Shown here one piece after another: positions 28,375-35,674 of a stretch of DNA of 64,000 nt. This stretch comes from Amycolatopsis thailandensis (GTDB lineage Bacteria; Actinomycetota; Actinomycetes; Mycobacteriales; Pseudonocardiaceae): assembly GCF_002234405.1 (NCBI RefSeq), contig NZ_NMQT01000057.1:1-64000 (forward strand), given 5' to 3'. The notes beneath the pieces are model-generated. The model searched no databases, was not told the origin of the DNA, and saw only the letters and a list, made by a program, of their open reading frames with translations. Each line of letters begins with the position of its first letter. The stretch's first letter is position 1. The position numbers and the translations under genes were made by a program.

Positions 28375-28381
28375 CGTTGAG

Positions 28382-28428
28382 ATGAAGGGGCCTTTCATTG
28401 CGAATTTTGCGATGAAAGGCCCCTTCAT
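28382..28428. terminator. Palindromic element immediately after aceE
   Basis: Perfect 17-bp arms ATGAAGGGGCCTTTCAT (28382-28398) and complement (28412-28428), starting 8 bp after the aceE stop. The loop contains AATTTTGC. It is the probable aceE 3' end, though no T-tract follows the stem. It shares the TGAAGG/CCTTCA vocabulary of other palindromes here. Confidence 0.7.
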
Positions 28429-28490
28429 TGCATCCGGGGAGCAGCGGACTAGGGTGAGACATCGGATGTTTGCGGAAAGGGTGAGCGAGA

Positions 28491-29702
28491 GTGACCAAGC
28501 GTCGACTGCCGAAGCCGAGTGAGCTGAAGCAGATCCTGCGGCCGAAGCCGATCGTGCTCAACCCGACCGAACGGCGGCTGGCGGGCGCGCACACGATCGC
28601 CGACCTGCGGATGCTCGCCCGCAAGCGGACGCCGCGGGCGGCGTTCGACTACACCGACGGCGCCGCCGAGCTGGAAGACAGCCTCCGCCGCGCACGGCAG
28701 GCCTTCCGCAGCGTGGAATTCCACCCGAACGTCCTGCGCGGCGTGTCCGATGTGGACACCAGCAAGGAGATCCTCGGCAAGCGTTCGGCGCTGCCGTTCG
28801 CGTTCGCGCCGACCGGGTTCACCCGCATGATGAACCACGAGGGCGAGTCCGCGGTGGCCCGCGTCGCCCAGCGCAACGGCATCCCGATGGGACTGTCGAC
28901 GATGGCGACGACGTCAATCGAAGACCTCGCGGAGGCCGCGCCCGAGGCCCGCAAGTGGTTTCAGCTGTACGTCTGGCGCGACCACAAAGCGGGCGAAGAT
29001 CTGATGAATCGCGCGTGGGCCGCCGGGTTCGACACCCTCATGCTCACGGTGGACACCCCGGTCGCCGGCGCGCGGCTGCGCGACGTCCGCAACGGGTTGA
29101 CCATCCCGCCCGCGCTCACCCTCAAGACGTTCGTCGACGGCGCGATGCATCCGTCGTGGTGGTTCAACCTGCTGACCACCGAGCCGCTGACCTTCGCCTC
29201 GCTGAGCCAGTTCGACGGCACGGTCGCCGAACTGCTCAACCAGCTCTTCGACCCGACCCTGAACTTCGACGACCTCGACTGGGTCCGCCAGACCTGGCCG
29301 GGCAAGCTCGTGGTCAAGGGGATCCAGAACGTCGACGACGCGCGTGACGTGGTCAAGCACGGCGCCGACGCGGTGCTGCTGTCGAACCACGGCGGCCGCC
29401 AGCTCGACCGCGCGCCGACGCCGATCGAACTGCTGCCCGCGGTGCTCGACGAGATCCAGGGCGACGCGGAGGTGTGGGTCGACACCGGCATCCTCTCCGG
29501 CGGCGACATCGTGGCCGCGATCGCGCGCGGCGCCGACGCGGTGCTGATCGGGCGCGCGTTCCTCTACGGCCTGATGGCCGGGGGCGAGCGCGGTGTCCAG
29601 CGGTGCGTGGACATCCTGCGCGCCGAGATGACCCGGACCATGCAACTGCTGGGCGTGCGCACCCTCGCGGACCTCAAGCCCTCGCACGCCACCATGCGCT
29701 GA
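28491..29702 (+). CDS. lldD: FMN-dependent L-lactate dehydrogenase (LldD2-like alpha-hydroxy-acid oxidase)
   Basis: A 403-residue TIM-barrel flavoprotein of the alpha-hydroxy-acid oxidase family. Key blocks are RTPRAAFDYTDGAAELE, PFAFAPTGFTRMMNHEGE, WFQLYVWRD, VTVDTPVAGARLRDVRNG-like sequence (here LTVDTPVAGARLRDVRNG), GKLVVKGIQ (Lys) and the active-site SNHGGRQLDRAPTP, with the catalytic His and substrate-binding Arg. It follows Mycobacterium LldD2 closely, so quinone-linked L-lactate oxidation to pyruvate is the likely reaction, adjacent to pyruvate dehydrogenase. The GTG start has GGAAAGG some 13 bp upstream. A palindrome follows the stop. Confidence 0.88.
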   Translation: MTKRRLPKPSELKQILRPKPIVLNPTERRLAGAHTIADLRMLARKRTPRAAFDYTDGAAELEDSLRRARQAFRSVEFHPNVLRGVSDVDTSKEILGKRSALPFAFAPTGFTRMMNHEGESAVARVAQRNGIPMGLSTMATTSIEDLAEAAPEARKWFQLYVWRDHKAGEDLMNRAWAAGFDTLMLTVDTPVAGARLRDVRNGLTIPPALTLKTFVDGAMHPSWWFNLLTTEPLTFASLSQFDGTVAELLNQLFDPTLNFDDLDWVRQTWPGKLVVKGIQNVDDARDVVKHGADAVLLSNHGGRQLDRAPTPIELLPAVLDEIQGDAEVWVDTGILSGGDIVAAIARGADAVLIGRAFLYGLMAGGERGVQRCVDILRAEMTRTMQLLGVRTLADLKPSHATMR

Positions 29703-29714
29703 CCGACGCAATTC

Positions 29715-29763
29715 GTCCTCTGAATGCGGTACTTGCGTCGCGCAAATACCGCATTCAGAGGAC
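29715..29763. terminator. Long palindrome between convergent lldD and pnuC-like genes
   Basis: 23-bp arms (29715-29737 and 29741-29763) with a single G:U-type mismatch and only a 3-nt loop TCG. The outer word is GTCCTCTGAATGCGGTA. It fits bidirectional termination between the convergent genes whose stops are at 29702 and 29775. It has no poly-T. Confidence 0.65.
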
Positions 29764-29774
29764 TAAACGCGGGG

Positions 29775-30416
29775 TCAGCGGGCCGCGGCGGAGACGCCGG
29801 ACGGCGCGGTGCGGACCTGCTTCGCCGTCCGGTTCCAGCTCCACCAGCCGTGCACGACCAGCCCGGCGAACACGATGTAGACCGCCGCGGAGAAGTACAG
29901 GCCCGAGGAAAGCTGCAACGGCACGCCGATCGCGTCGACGACCAGCCACACCAGCCAGAACTCGACGAGGCCCGCACCCTGCGCGGCGAAGGCGACCAGC
30001 GTGCCGACGAAGATCGCGGCGTCCGGCCAGGGCGCCCACGAGGCGTTCAGCGCCTCGAGGACCAGCGCCATCGCGGTGGTGCCGATCGCGAACGCGCCGA
30101 GCATCGCCAGGCGCTCGCCGAGCCTTCCCTTGCGGACGACGACGCCGTAGACCGGGTCGCTGCGGCGGGACCACGCCCACCAGCCGTAGATCGAGATGGC
30201 GAGGATCGCGACCTGCCTGGTCGCGAGCCCGCCGAGGTGGGCGGAGATGTAGACCGAGAACAACAGCACGGTGGCGCCGACCTGGACCGGCCAGGTCCAC
30301 AGCGTGCGGCGTTGCGCCAGGAAGACCACGGCCAGCGCGAAGACCTGCCCCGCCAGCTCGGCGAAGGAGATCCACTGTCCTAGCACCGTGACACCGTTGT
30401 GCAGCAGGAAGTCCAC
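29775..30416 (-). CDS. PnuC-family vitamin transporter (nicotinamide riboside or riboflavin type)
   Basis: A 213-residue membrane protein with about seven helices. The family's tryptophan pattern is seen in WTWPVQV (helix 2-3), SIYGWWAW, and EFWLVWLVVDAIGVPLQL near the C-terminus, with YFSAAVYIVFAGLVVHGWW closing. PnuC proteins move nicotinamide riboside, riboflavin or thiamine by facilitated diffusion. Actinobacterial members are often riboflavin carriers (RibM) under an FMN riboswitch, but I see no such element upstream. The GTG start is preceded by GGAGAGGGG. Confidence 0.8.
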   Translation of the reverse strand: MDFLLHNGVTVLGQWISFAELAGQVFALAVVFLAQRRTLWTWPVQVGATVLLFSVYISAHLGGLATRQVAILAISIYGWWAWSRRSDPVYGVVVRKGRLGERLAMLGAFAIGTTAMALVLEALNASWAPWPDAAIFVGTLVAFAAQGAGLVEFWLVWLVVDAIGVPLQLSSGLYFSAAVYIVFAGLVVHGWWSWNRTAKQVRTAPSGVSAAAR

Positions 30417-30533
30417 GTCCGCACCCCTCTCCGTCTACCGCTCCAACATGCTCCGTTCCGACGTCATTCCCTAGGGAGTGTGAGGTGCGGAACAGGGAGA
30501 CGGCTCAAGAGTCGCTAAGGACTCTCACAGGAC

Positions 30534-30637
30534 GAGAAAAGGGCCCTCCACCGCGTGCTCCGCGGCGAACGGGCCCTTCGACTCCACGCGGGCCCGGTGC
30601 CTTCCTCGATCACCGGGCCCGCGGGATGCTCAGGAAT
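30534..30637 (-). terminator. Two consecutive GC-rich hairpins, probable terminator of the downstream-facing membrane protein gene
   Basis: Read leftward, CGCGGGCCCGGTG-n11-CACCGGGCCCGCG (13-bp perfect stem, + strand about 30586-30622) is followed by a second stem AGGGCCCG...AGGGCCCTTTTC (+ strand about 30538-30580), whose 3' side runs into TTTT. They lie just beyond the stop of the leftward gene at 30630, so they suit intrinsic termination on the minus strand. The first stem begins inside the last few codons' neighbourhood. Confidence 0.6.
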
Positions 30638-31367
30638 CTACGCGACCGATGCCCACGGGCGAAGTCGGCGGCTCCGAATGGACCTCCTGCTTGCCGCCGC
30701 CGGGCTCCAGCTGGCCCTGCAAGTTGGACAGCCAGCCCTGCCAGCGGTCCTGCGCCGGCTTGATCAGGCCACCGCCGAAGCCGACGACGATCACGCCGCC
30801 GATGGTGGCGAGCACGGTGATCAGGACCGGCCCGGTCACCGCCGTCGCGATGTTCACCTGGCCGAGCGCGGCGATGATGCCGAACGCCATGATCAGCCAG
30901 TAGGCGATGGTGCCGAGCAGCCGTCCGGCGGGCCGGGTGGAGAGCGCTCCGGTCACCAGGTCGCGGACGACCTTCGCGACGGCCGCCGCGACGATCACCA
31001 GAACCAGCGCCACCAGGATCCGCGGCAGGAACGCGATGATGTCGTTGAGCAGGGCGCTGACCGGATTGCTCTCACCGAATACGCCGAACGCGAGTTGCAG
31101 CGCGATCAGGAGAATGAAGTAGTACACGAGTTTGACGAGGATCCCGCCAGCGTCGACATTCGCTTGTTTGAGCGTTCCGGTGAGTCCGGTCTTCTCGATG
31201 AGCTTGCCGAAACCGATCTTCGACAGAACCAGTCCCAATGCCTTTGACACGGCTTTCGCGATCAACCAGCCGATGAGCAGGATGATCAGGAATCCGACCA
31301 GTTTCGGCACGAAGGTGGCGACAAGGTTCCATGCTTGTCCCAGACCGTCTTTCAGCTGCTCGCCCAC
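30630..31367 (-). CDS. Membrane protein with conserved MscS-associated TM-helix repeats, lacking the channel beta domain
   Basis: A 245-residue protein with four to five helices. The repeated pattern of FVPKLVGFLIILLIGWLIAKAVSKALG and FLPRILVALVLVIVAAAVAKVVRDLV matches the TM-helix domain (PF05552) seen N-terminal to some MscS-like channels; both are followed by short amphipathic segments. The MscS beta domain is absent, so it may be a stand-alone helper or a simplified channel. A Gly-rich helix (TIGGVIVVGFGGGLI) precedes the cytoplasmic tail. It is transcribed away from fasR across a structured 330-bp gap. Confidence 0.75.
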   Translation of the reverse strand: MGEQLKDGLGQAWNLVATFVPKLVGFLIILLIGWLIAKAVSKALGLVLSKIGFGKLIEKTGLTGTLKQANVDAGGILVKLVYYFILLIALQLAFGVFGESNPVSALLNDIIAFLPRILVALVLVIVAAAVAKVVRDLVTGALSTRPAGRLLGTIAYWLIMAFGIIAALGQVNIATAVTGPVLITVLATIGGVIVVGFGGGLIKPAQDRWQGWLSNLQGQLEPGGGKQEVHSEPPTSPVGIGRVDS

Positions 31368-31401
31368 GGCGAACTCCCTCCTCTGCGCATCCGCGACCTA
31401 C

Positions 31402-31590
31402 CCGGTGCGGCTTGCGAGGGATCGTTGATCACCGGCACCGCACCGGCAACTCGGCGACCCACGATCGAGTGAGTGAACTAGCGGGAAAAGATCGACAAGT
31501 CCCATACTTGTTCTACCGGTGGGGACCGGGGAGACGAGGCCGTCCGGCGCAGCGAAAAACGCTAGCGCCGGGCGGCCTCGAGTTTTATGC
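31402..31590 (+). ncRNA. Candidate structured RNA / riboregulator with intrinsic terminator, upstream of fasR
   Basis: Seen in order on the + strand: inverted repeat CCGGTGCGG (31402-31410)/CCGCACCGG (31438-31446); hairpin ACAAGT-CCCAT-ACTTGT (31495-31511); hairpin CCGGT-GGGG-ACCGG (31516-31529); then a 19-bp stem (31536-31554 with 31560-31579, one bulge, one G:U) with an AAAAA loop, followed by GAGTTTTA. The last is a textbook + strand terminator, yet it lies between two divergent genes, so something short must be transcribed here. It may be a small RNA or an attenuating leader of fasR. No known RNA family was recognised. Confidence 0.45.
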
Positions 31591-31697
31591 AAAGACTTTT
31601 CACAATTCACCGGCCATAACTGTCCACTTCGGACATAGGCGGCGAAGAGCCGCAGGACGACGGCCACCTTTGCCCGCCGGACTAGGATCGGCTGACC

Positions 31698-32912
31698 ATG
31701 GCTGATGCGACTTCCGGGCGACGTGTGCCCAAGCACCACGGGCTGTCCGCCAAGACCCTCCGAAGACTGGAGCACGCCTCCGGCCGGCTCGCGAGCGCGA
31801 GCGTCGCGGTGATGGAGGAGCGGCTGAGCTGGTTCGCCCGCCTTCCCGCCGACCAGCGCGCGAGTGTCCTGCTGATCACCCAGGCGGGTGCCGCCGGTTT
31901 CGTCGACTGGCTCCGCGACGCGAAGGAGGCGCTCTCCCTCACCACCGAGGCGTTCCGCGAGGCGCCCGCGGAACTTTCCCGCTGGGTGAGCCTGCGGCAG
32001 GCGGTCGGCATGGTGCGGCTGGCGATCGAGGTGTTCGAGGAGCAGCTCCCCGAGTTCGCCGCGAACGAGGCGGAACGCGCCGCGCTGATCGAAGGGATCC
32101 TGCGCTACGGCAGGGAGATCGCGTTCGCCGCCGCGAACTCCTACGCGGCCGCCGCCGAGGCCCGGGGCGCCTGGGACGCGCGGCTGGAAGCGCTGGTCGT
32201 CGACGGCATCGTCCGAGGAGACGCCGAGGAAGCGGTGCTCTCCCGCGCCGCCGCGCTCGGCTGGGACCCGGCCGCGCCCGCCACCGCCCTGGTCGGCACC
32301 CCGACGTCGGACGACCCGCCCGCCGTCGTGTTCGAGGTGCGCAGCCGCGCCGCCCGCGTCGGGCGCCCCGTGCTGCTCTCGGTGCAGGGATCGCGGCTGG
32401 TCGTGGTCGTCGCCGGGCCCACCGACGGCAGCGTCAAGGACCGCGAGATCCTCACGAAACTGTCCGTCGCGTTCGCCGAGGGCCCGGTCGTCGCCGGGCC
32501 GACGGTGCCGACCCTCGCCGAAGCGCACCACAGCGCGACCGAAGCGCTCTCCGGCCTGCGCGCGGTCGTCGGCTGGCCCGGTGCGCCGCGACCGGCGAGA
32601 TCGATCGACCTGCTGCCGGAACGCGCGCTGTCCGGCGATCCCGAGGCGGAACGGCTGCTCGTCGAACAGATCGCCCGGCCGCTGGAGGAGGCGGGCCCGG
32701 CGCTGCTGCGGACGGTGGAGACCTACCTGGACAGCGGCGGCGTCCTGGAAACCTGCGCGCGGACACTGTTCGTGCATCCGAACACCGTCCGGTACCGGCT
32801 GCGGAAGGCGGCGGAGCTCACCGGCCGTCACGCCGCGGAATCGCGCGACGCCTGGGTGCTGAAGGTGGCGCTGACGGTGGGGCGGCTGGCCCGGGCCCGC
32901 GGCCTCTGGTGA
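31698..32912 (+). CDS. fasR: PucR-family transcriptional regulator of fatty-acid synthesis (FasR)
   Basis: A 404-residue regulator. The C-terminal HTH of the PucR/CdaR type is clear: LLRTVETYLDSGGVLETCARTLFVHPNTVRYRLRKAAELTG (residues ~337-377). The middle region (~175-285) is a degenerate GGDEF-like domain, and the N-terminal half is helical. It sits immediately before fabD-fabH-acpP-fabF. I recall the same position for Streptomyces coelicolor FasR (SCO2386), a direct activator of the fab operon, which is why I use the name. Between it and fabD lie a 21-nt repeat array and two GCTTTTGG motifs. Confidence 0.88.
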   Translation: MADATSGRRVPKHHGLSAKTLRRLEHASGRLASASVAVMEERLSWFARLPADQRASVLLITQAGAAGFVDWLRDAKEALSLTTEAFREAPAELSRWVSLRQAVGMVRLAIEVFEEQLPEFAANEAERAALIEGILRYGREIAFAAANSYAAAAEARGAWDARLEALVVDGIVRGDAEEAVLSRAAALGWDPAAPATALVGTPTSDDPPAVVFEVRSRAARVGRPVLLSVQGSRLVVVVAGPTDGSVKDREILTKLSVAFAEGPVVAGPTVPTLAEAHHSATEALSGLRAVVGWPGAPRPARSIDLLPERALSGDPEAERLLVEQIARPLEEAGPALLRTVETYLDSGGVLETCARTLFVHPNTVRYRLRKAAELTGRHAAESRDAWVLKVALTVGRLARARGLW

Positions 32913-32937
32913 GCAAGACGGGTGGGGCCGGAGGCGT

Positions 32938-33086
32938 GACTCGCGTGATCGAAAGCCGATCTCGCGTGCTTGAAGGCGGAACTCACGTGTTTGGAGACGG
33001 AACTCGGGTGTTCGGCGCCTGATCACGTGAGTTCCGCCTTCGAGCACGCGAGTTCCGTGTCTGATCACGAGAGTTCGGTGCCGCGT
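32938..33086. repeat. 21-nt modular repeat array, four forward plus three inverted units (copy R1)
   Basis: Seven units of exactly 21 nt: forward units begin at 32938, 32959, 32980 and 33001; inverted units begin at 33024, 33045 and 33066. The conserved part of a forward unit is (A)ACTCGCGTG followed by TTGAAGGCGG-like sequence. It starts 26 bp after the fasR stop and could fold as one long branched hairpin. The unit at 32959 is identical over all 21 nt to the unit at 50164. Confidence 0.75.
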
Positions 33087-33413
33087 CACCCGGCCCGCCC
33101 GAACACGCCACAGTTGCCCTGCCTCTCAGGGGAACCTCATGCGCCGGGCCCGGGCACCGAAACGGGCAAATACCCCACTCAGGCACGTGAAGCGACATGG
33201 AAGACTTGGCCCGCCCCGCACGGCTCTGGTAAACCCGTTGGTAACGCTGCGCAGTGACAGACTTCATAGGGAAAGCTGGTTGAACCCGACAAGGCTTTTG
33301 GGTTAAGCGCGGAGATCAGGAACGTGCTTTTGGAGGTTTCCCACAATTACCCAGGCCGGACTTGGTGAGCGTCGGCATCACGACCATGGTGGCCGAGAGT
33401 GTTCCCTAGTGGG
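33087..33413 (+). promoter_or_regulatory. fabD upstream region with paired GCTTTTGG motifs
   Basis: This is the presumed promoter region of the fab operon. GCTTTTGG occurs twice in direct orientation (33294-33301 and 33326-33333), 32 bp (three helical turns) apart. The first lies in an AACCC...GGGTT inverted repeat (GAACCCGACAAGGCTTTTGG then GTTAAG). Such paired sites are candidate FasR targets. No strong -35/-10 was identified. Confidence 0.4.
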
Positions 33414-34340
33414 GTGACAGCTGCAGTCCTCGCCCCCGGTCAGGGTTCCCAAGCCCCAGGCATGCTCACTCCTTGGCTCGAGCTCGACGGCGCCCGCGCG
33501 CGCGTCGAAGCCTGGTCCGAGCGTGCCGGTCTCGACCTGATCCGTCTCGGCACCGAAGCGGACGCCGAAGAGATCCAGGACACCGCGATCACGCAGCCGC
33601 TGATCGTGGCGCTGTCCCTGCTGGCGTTCGAACACCTCCAGCGCGAGGCCCCGGTCGCCGCGGACTCGCCGGTCGCCGGTCACTCCGTCGGCGAACTGGC
33701 CGCCGCCGCCATCGCCGGGGTGCTGAGCCCCGAGGACGCCGTCGCGCTGGCCGCAATCCGCGGCGCGGAGATGGCCAAGGCGTGCGCGCTGGAGCCCACG
33801 AGCATGGCCGCGGTCATGCTCGGCGACCCGGATCAGGTCGTCGCCTGGCTCGACGGCCACGGCCTCGCCGCGGCGAACCGTAACGGCGCCGGTCAGATCG
33901 TCGCCTCGGGCGCCGCCGCCGCGATCGAGAAGATCGTGGCCGAGCCGCTGGAGGGCACCAAGGTCCGCGCGCTCAAGGTCGCGGGCGCGTTCCACACCTC
34001 GTACATGGCACCCGCGCGGGAAGCGCTGGCTTCGCAGGCTGCGAAGATCACCCCGGCGGACCCGACGCGTCCGCTGCTGTCGAACGCCGACGGCCAGGTC
34101 GTCACCAGCGGGGCCGAGTACCTCGACCGGCTGGTCAAGCAGGTCACGAGCCCGGTGCGCTGGGACCTGACCATGGACGGTCTGGTCTCCGCGGGCGTCA
34201 CCTCGACGCTCGAACTGCCGCCGGCGGGCACGCTGACCGGGCTGGTCAAGCGGCAGCTCAAGGGAATCGTGACCACCACCATCGCACTGAAGACCCCCGC
34301 CGAGCTGGCGAAGCTTCAGGGGCAGGAGGACGCTTCGTGA
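33414..34340 (+). CDS. fabD: Malonyl-CoA:ACP transacylase
   Basis: A 308-residue acyltransferase that loads malonate onto ACP, the entry step for chain extension in type II fatty-acid synthesis. Seen: LAPGQGSQAPGM at the N-terminus, the nucleophile elbow GHSVGEL (Ser91), the IRGAEM segment carrying the substrate Arg, and AGAFHTSYM (His194). I start at GTG 33414; an in-frame GTG at 33399 is also possible. Its stop overlaps the fabH start by 3 bp (GTGA). It is the first gene of the fabD-fabH-acpP-fabF operon downstream of fasR. Confidence 0.96.
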   Translation: MTAAVLAPGQGSQAPGMLTPWLELDGARARVEAWSERAGLDLIRLGTEADAEEIQDTAITQPLIVALSLLAFEHLQREAPVAADSPVAGHSVGELAAAAIAGVLSPEDAVALAAIRGAEMAKACALEPTSMAAVMLGDPDQVVAWLDGHGLAAANRNGAGQIVASGAAAAIEKIVAEPLEGTKVRALKVAGAFHTSYMAPAREALASQAAKITPADPTRPLLSNADGQVVTSGAEYLDRLVKQVTSPVRWDLTMDGLVSAGVTSTLELPPAGTLTGLVKRQLKGIVTTTIALKTPAELAKLQGQEDAS

Positions 34341-35320
34341 CCGACCGATCCACCTTGCGGCAGGCGCAGGGCGCCGCCGGGACCCGCATCCTCGGTGTCG
34401 GGAGCTTCCAGCCCGAGAAGATCGTGACCAACGACGATCTCTCGAAGATCATGGACACCAACGACCAGTGGATCCGCGAGCGGGTCGGCATCGTCGAGCG
34501 CCGGTTCGCCGAGAAGGACGAGTCGCTGGTCGACATGGCGGTCAAGGCGGGCACCGCCGCGCTGGCCGACGCCGGTGTGGATCCGTCCGAAGTGGACACG
34601 GTCATCCTGCCGAACTGCACGATGCCCACGCAGATCCCGAACGCCGCCGCCCAGGTCGCGGACCGGATCGGCATCACGCATCCCGCCGCGTTCGACCTCA
34701 ACGCCGCCTGCGCCGGCTTCTGCTACGGCCTCGGTGTCGCGTCGGACCTCATCCGGGCGGGCAGCGCGAAGAAGGCGCTCGTCATCGGCGCCGAGAAGCT
34801 CACCGACCACGTCGACCCGGTCGACCGCGCGAACGCGATCATCTTCGCCGACGGCGCGGGCGCGGCGGTGGTCGGCGCGGCCGATTCGGCGCAGATCGGC
34901 CCGGTCGCCTGGGGCAGCGCGGGCGAGCACGTCGACCTCATCTACATGCGCGACGACAAGTGGATCTACCAGGAGGGCCAGTCGGTCTTCCGGTGGGCGA
35001 CCACGCAGATCGCGCCGATCGCCTTGCGGGCGCTGGAACTGTCCGGGCTCGAACCATCCGATGTGGACGTCCTGATCCCGCACCAGGCCAATCTGCGCAT
35101 CGTCGAGGCCATCGCCAAGAAGCTGCGGGCCAAGGGCGCGCGCGAGGACATGGTCGTCGCCGACGACATCAAGTACTCGGGCAACACCTCGTCCGCGTCC
35201 ATCCCCCTCGCGCTGGACCACATGCGCAAGGCGGGCACCGTGAAGCAGGGCGACGTCGTGCTCGCCGTCGGCTTCGGGGCGGGACTCTCCTACGCGGGCC
35301 AGGCCTTCATCTGCCCGTGA
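34337..35320 (+). CDS. fabH: Beta-ketoacyl-ACP synthase III
   Basis: A 327-residue KAS III, initiating fatty-acid synthesis by condensing an acyl-CoA primer (often branched in actinobacteria) with malonyl-ACP. The Cys-His-Asn triad is visible: NAACAGFCYGL (Cys125), IPHQANLRI (His249) and YSGNTSSAS (Asn283). The N-terminus has the usual SFQPEKIVTNDDLSKIMDTND-like block and RIGITHPAAFDLN. GTG start overlaps the fabD stop; acpP follows after 68 bp. Length is typical of the family. Confidence 0.97.
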   Translation: MTDRSTLRQAQGAAGTRILGVGSFQPEKIVTNDDLSKIMDTNDQWIRERVGIVERRFAEKDESLVDMAVKAGTAALADAGVDPSEVDTVILPNCTMPTQIPNAAAQVADRIGITHPAAFDLNAACAGFCYGLGVASDLIRAGSAKKALVIGAEKLTDHVDPVDRANAIIFADGAGAAVVGAADSAQIGPVAWGSAGEHVDLIYMRDDKWIYQEGQSVFRWATTQIAPIALRALELSGLEPSDVDVLIPHQANLRIVEAIAKKLRAKGAREDMVVADDIKYSGNTSSASIPLALDHMRKAGTVKQGDVVLAVGFGAGLSYAGQAFICP

Positions 35321-35388
35321 TGAATACTTCCCCCGCGGGCACCGTGTCCGCGGGGCAGCCGAAAGCATCACCGAGAAGGGAACAACCA

Positions 35389-35634
35389 GTGGCAGACAAC
35401 GCAGAGATCCTCGCCGGCCTCGCCGAGATCGTCGAAGAGGTCGCCGGTGTGGCGCAGGACGACGTGACCGCCGAGAAGTCCTTCGTGGACGACCTCGACA
35501 TCGACTCGCTGTCCATGGTGGAGATCGCTGTTCAGGCCGAGGACAAGTTCGGCGTCAAGATCCCGGACGACGAGCTGGCGAACCTGAAGACCGTTGGCGA
35601 CGCGGTGAACTACGTGTCGGCCAACTCCAAGTAA
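35389..35634 (+). CDS. acpP: Acyl carrier protein
   Basis: An 81-residue acidic four-helix carrier. The phosphopantetheine attachment site is LDIDSLSMVE, with Ser40 in the DSL motif. Helix 2 (SLSMVEIAVQAEDKFGVKIP) and the helix 3 region are those of fatty-acid-type ACPs. It shuttles growing acyl chains between the fab enzymes. The GTG start is preceded by AGAAGGGA, and a start at this point gives the normal ACP length; the upstream open frame belongs to shadow sequence. It lies between fabH and fabF. Confidence 0.97.
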   Translation: MADNAEILAGLAEIVEEVAGVAQDDVTAEKSFVDDLDIDSLSMVEIAVQAEDKFGVKIPDDELANLKTVGDAVNYVSANSK

Positions 35635-35674
35635 GTCCGACTTCTTGATTGGCGCCGACCTTGGGGAGACTCCA

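Noticed and set aside
30417..30629. FMN riboswitch upstream of the PnuC-like gene
   Set aside because: I looked for RFN-element sequence on the minus strand and found none; the hairpins there belong to the 3' end of the neighbouring gene.
31398..33089. 563-codon minus-strand frame over fasR
   Set aside because: Its N-terminus is only the translation of the 21-nt repeats and the remainder is antisense to fasR.
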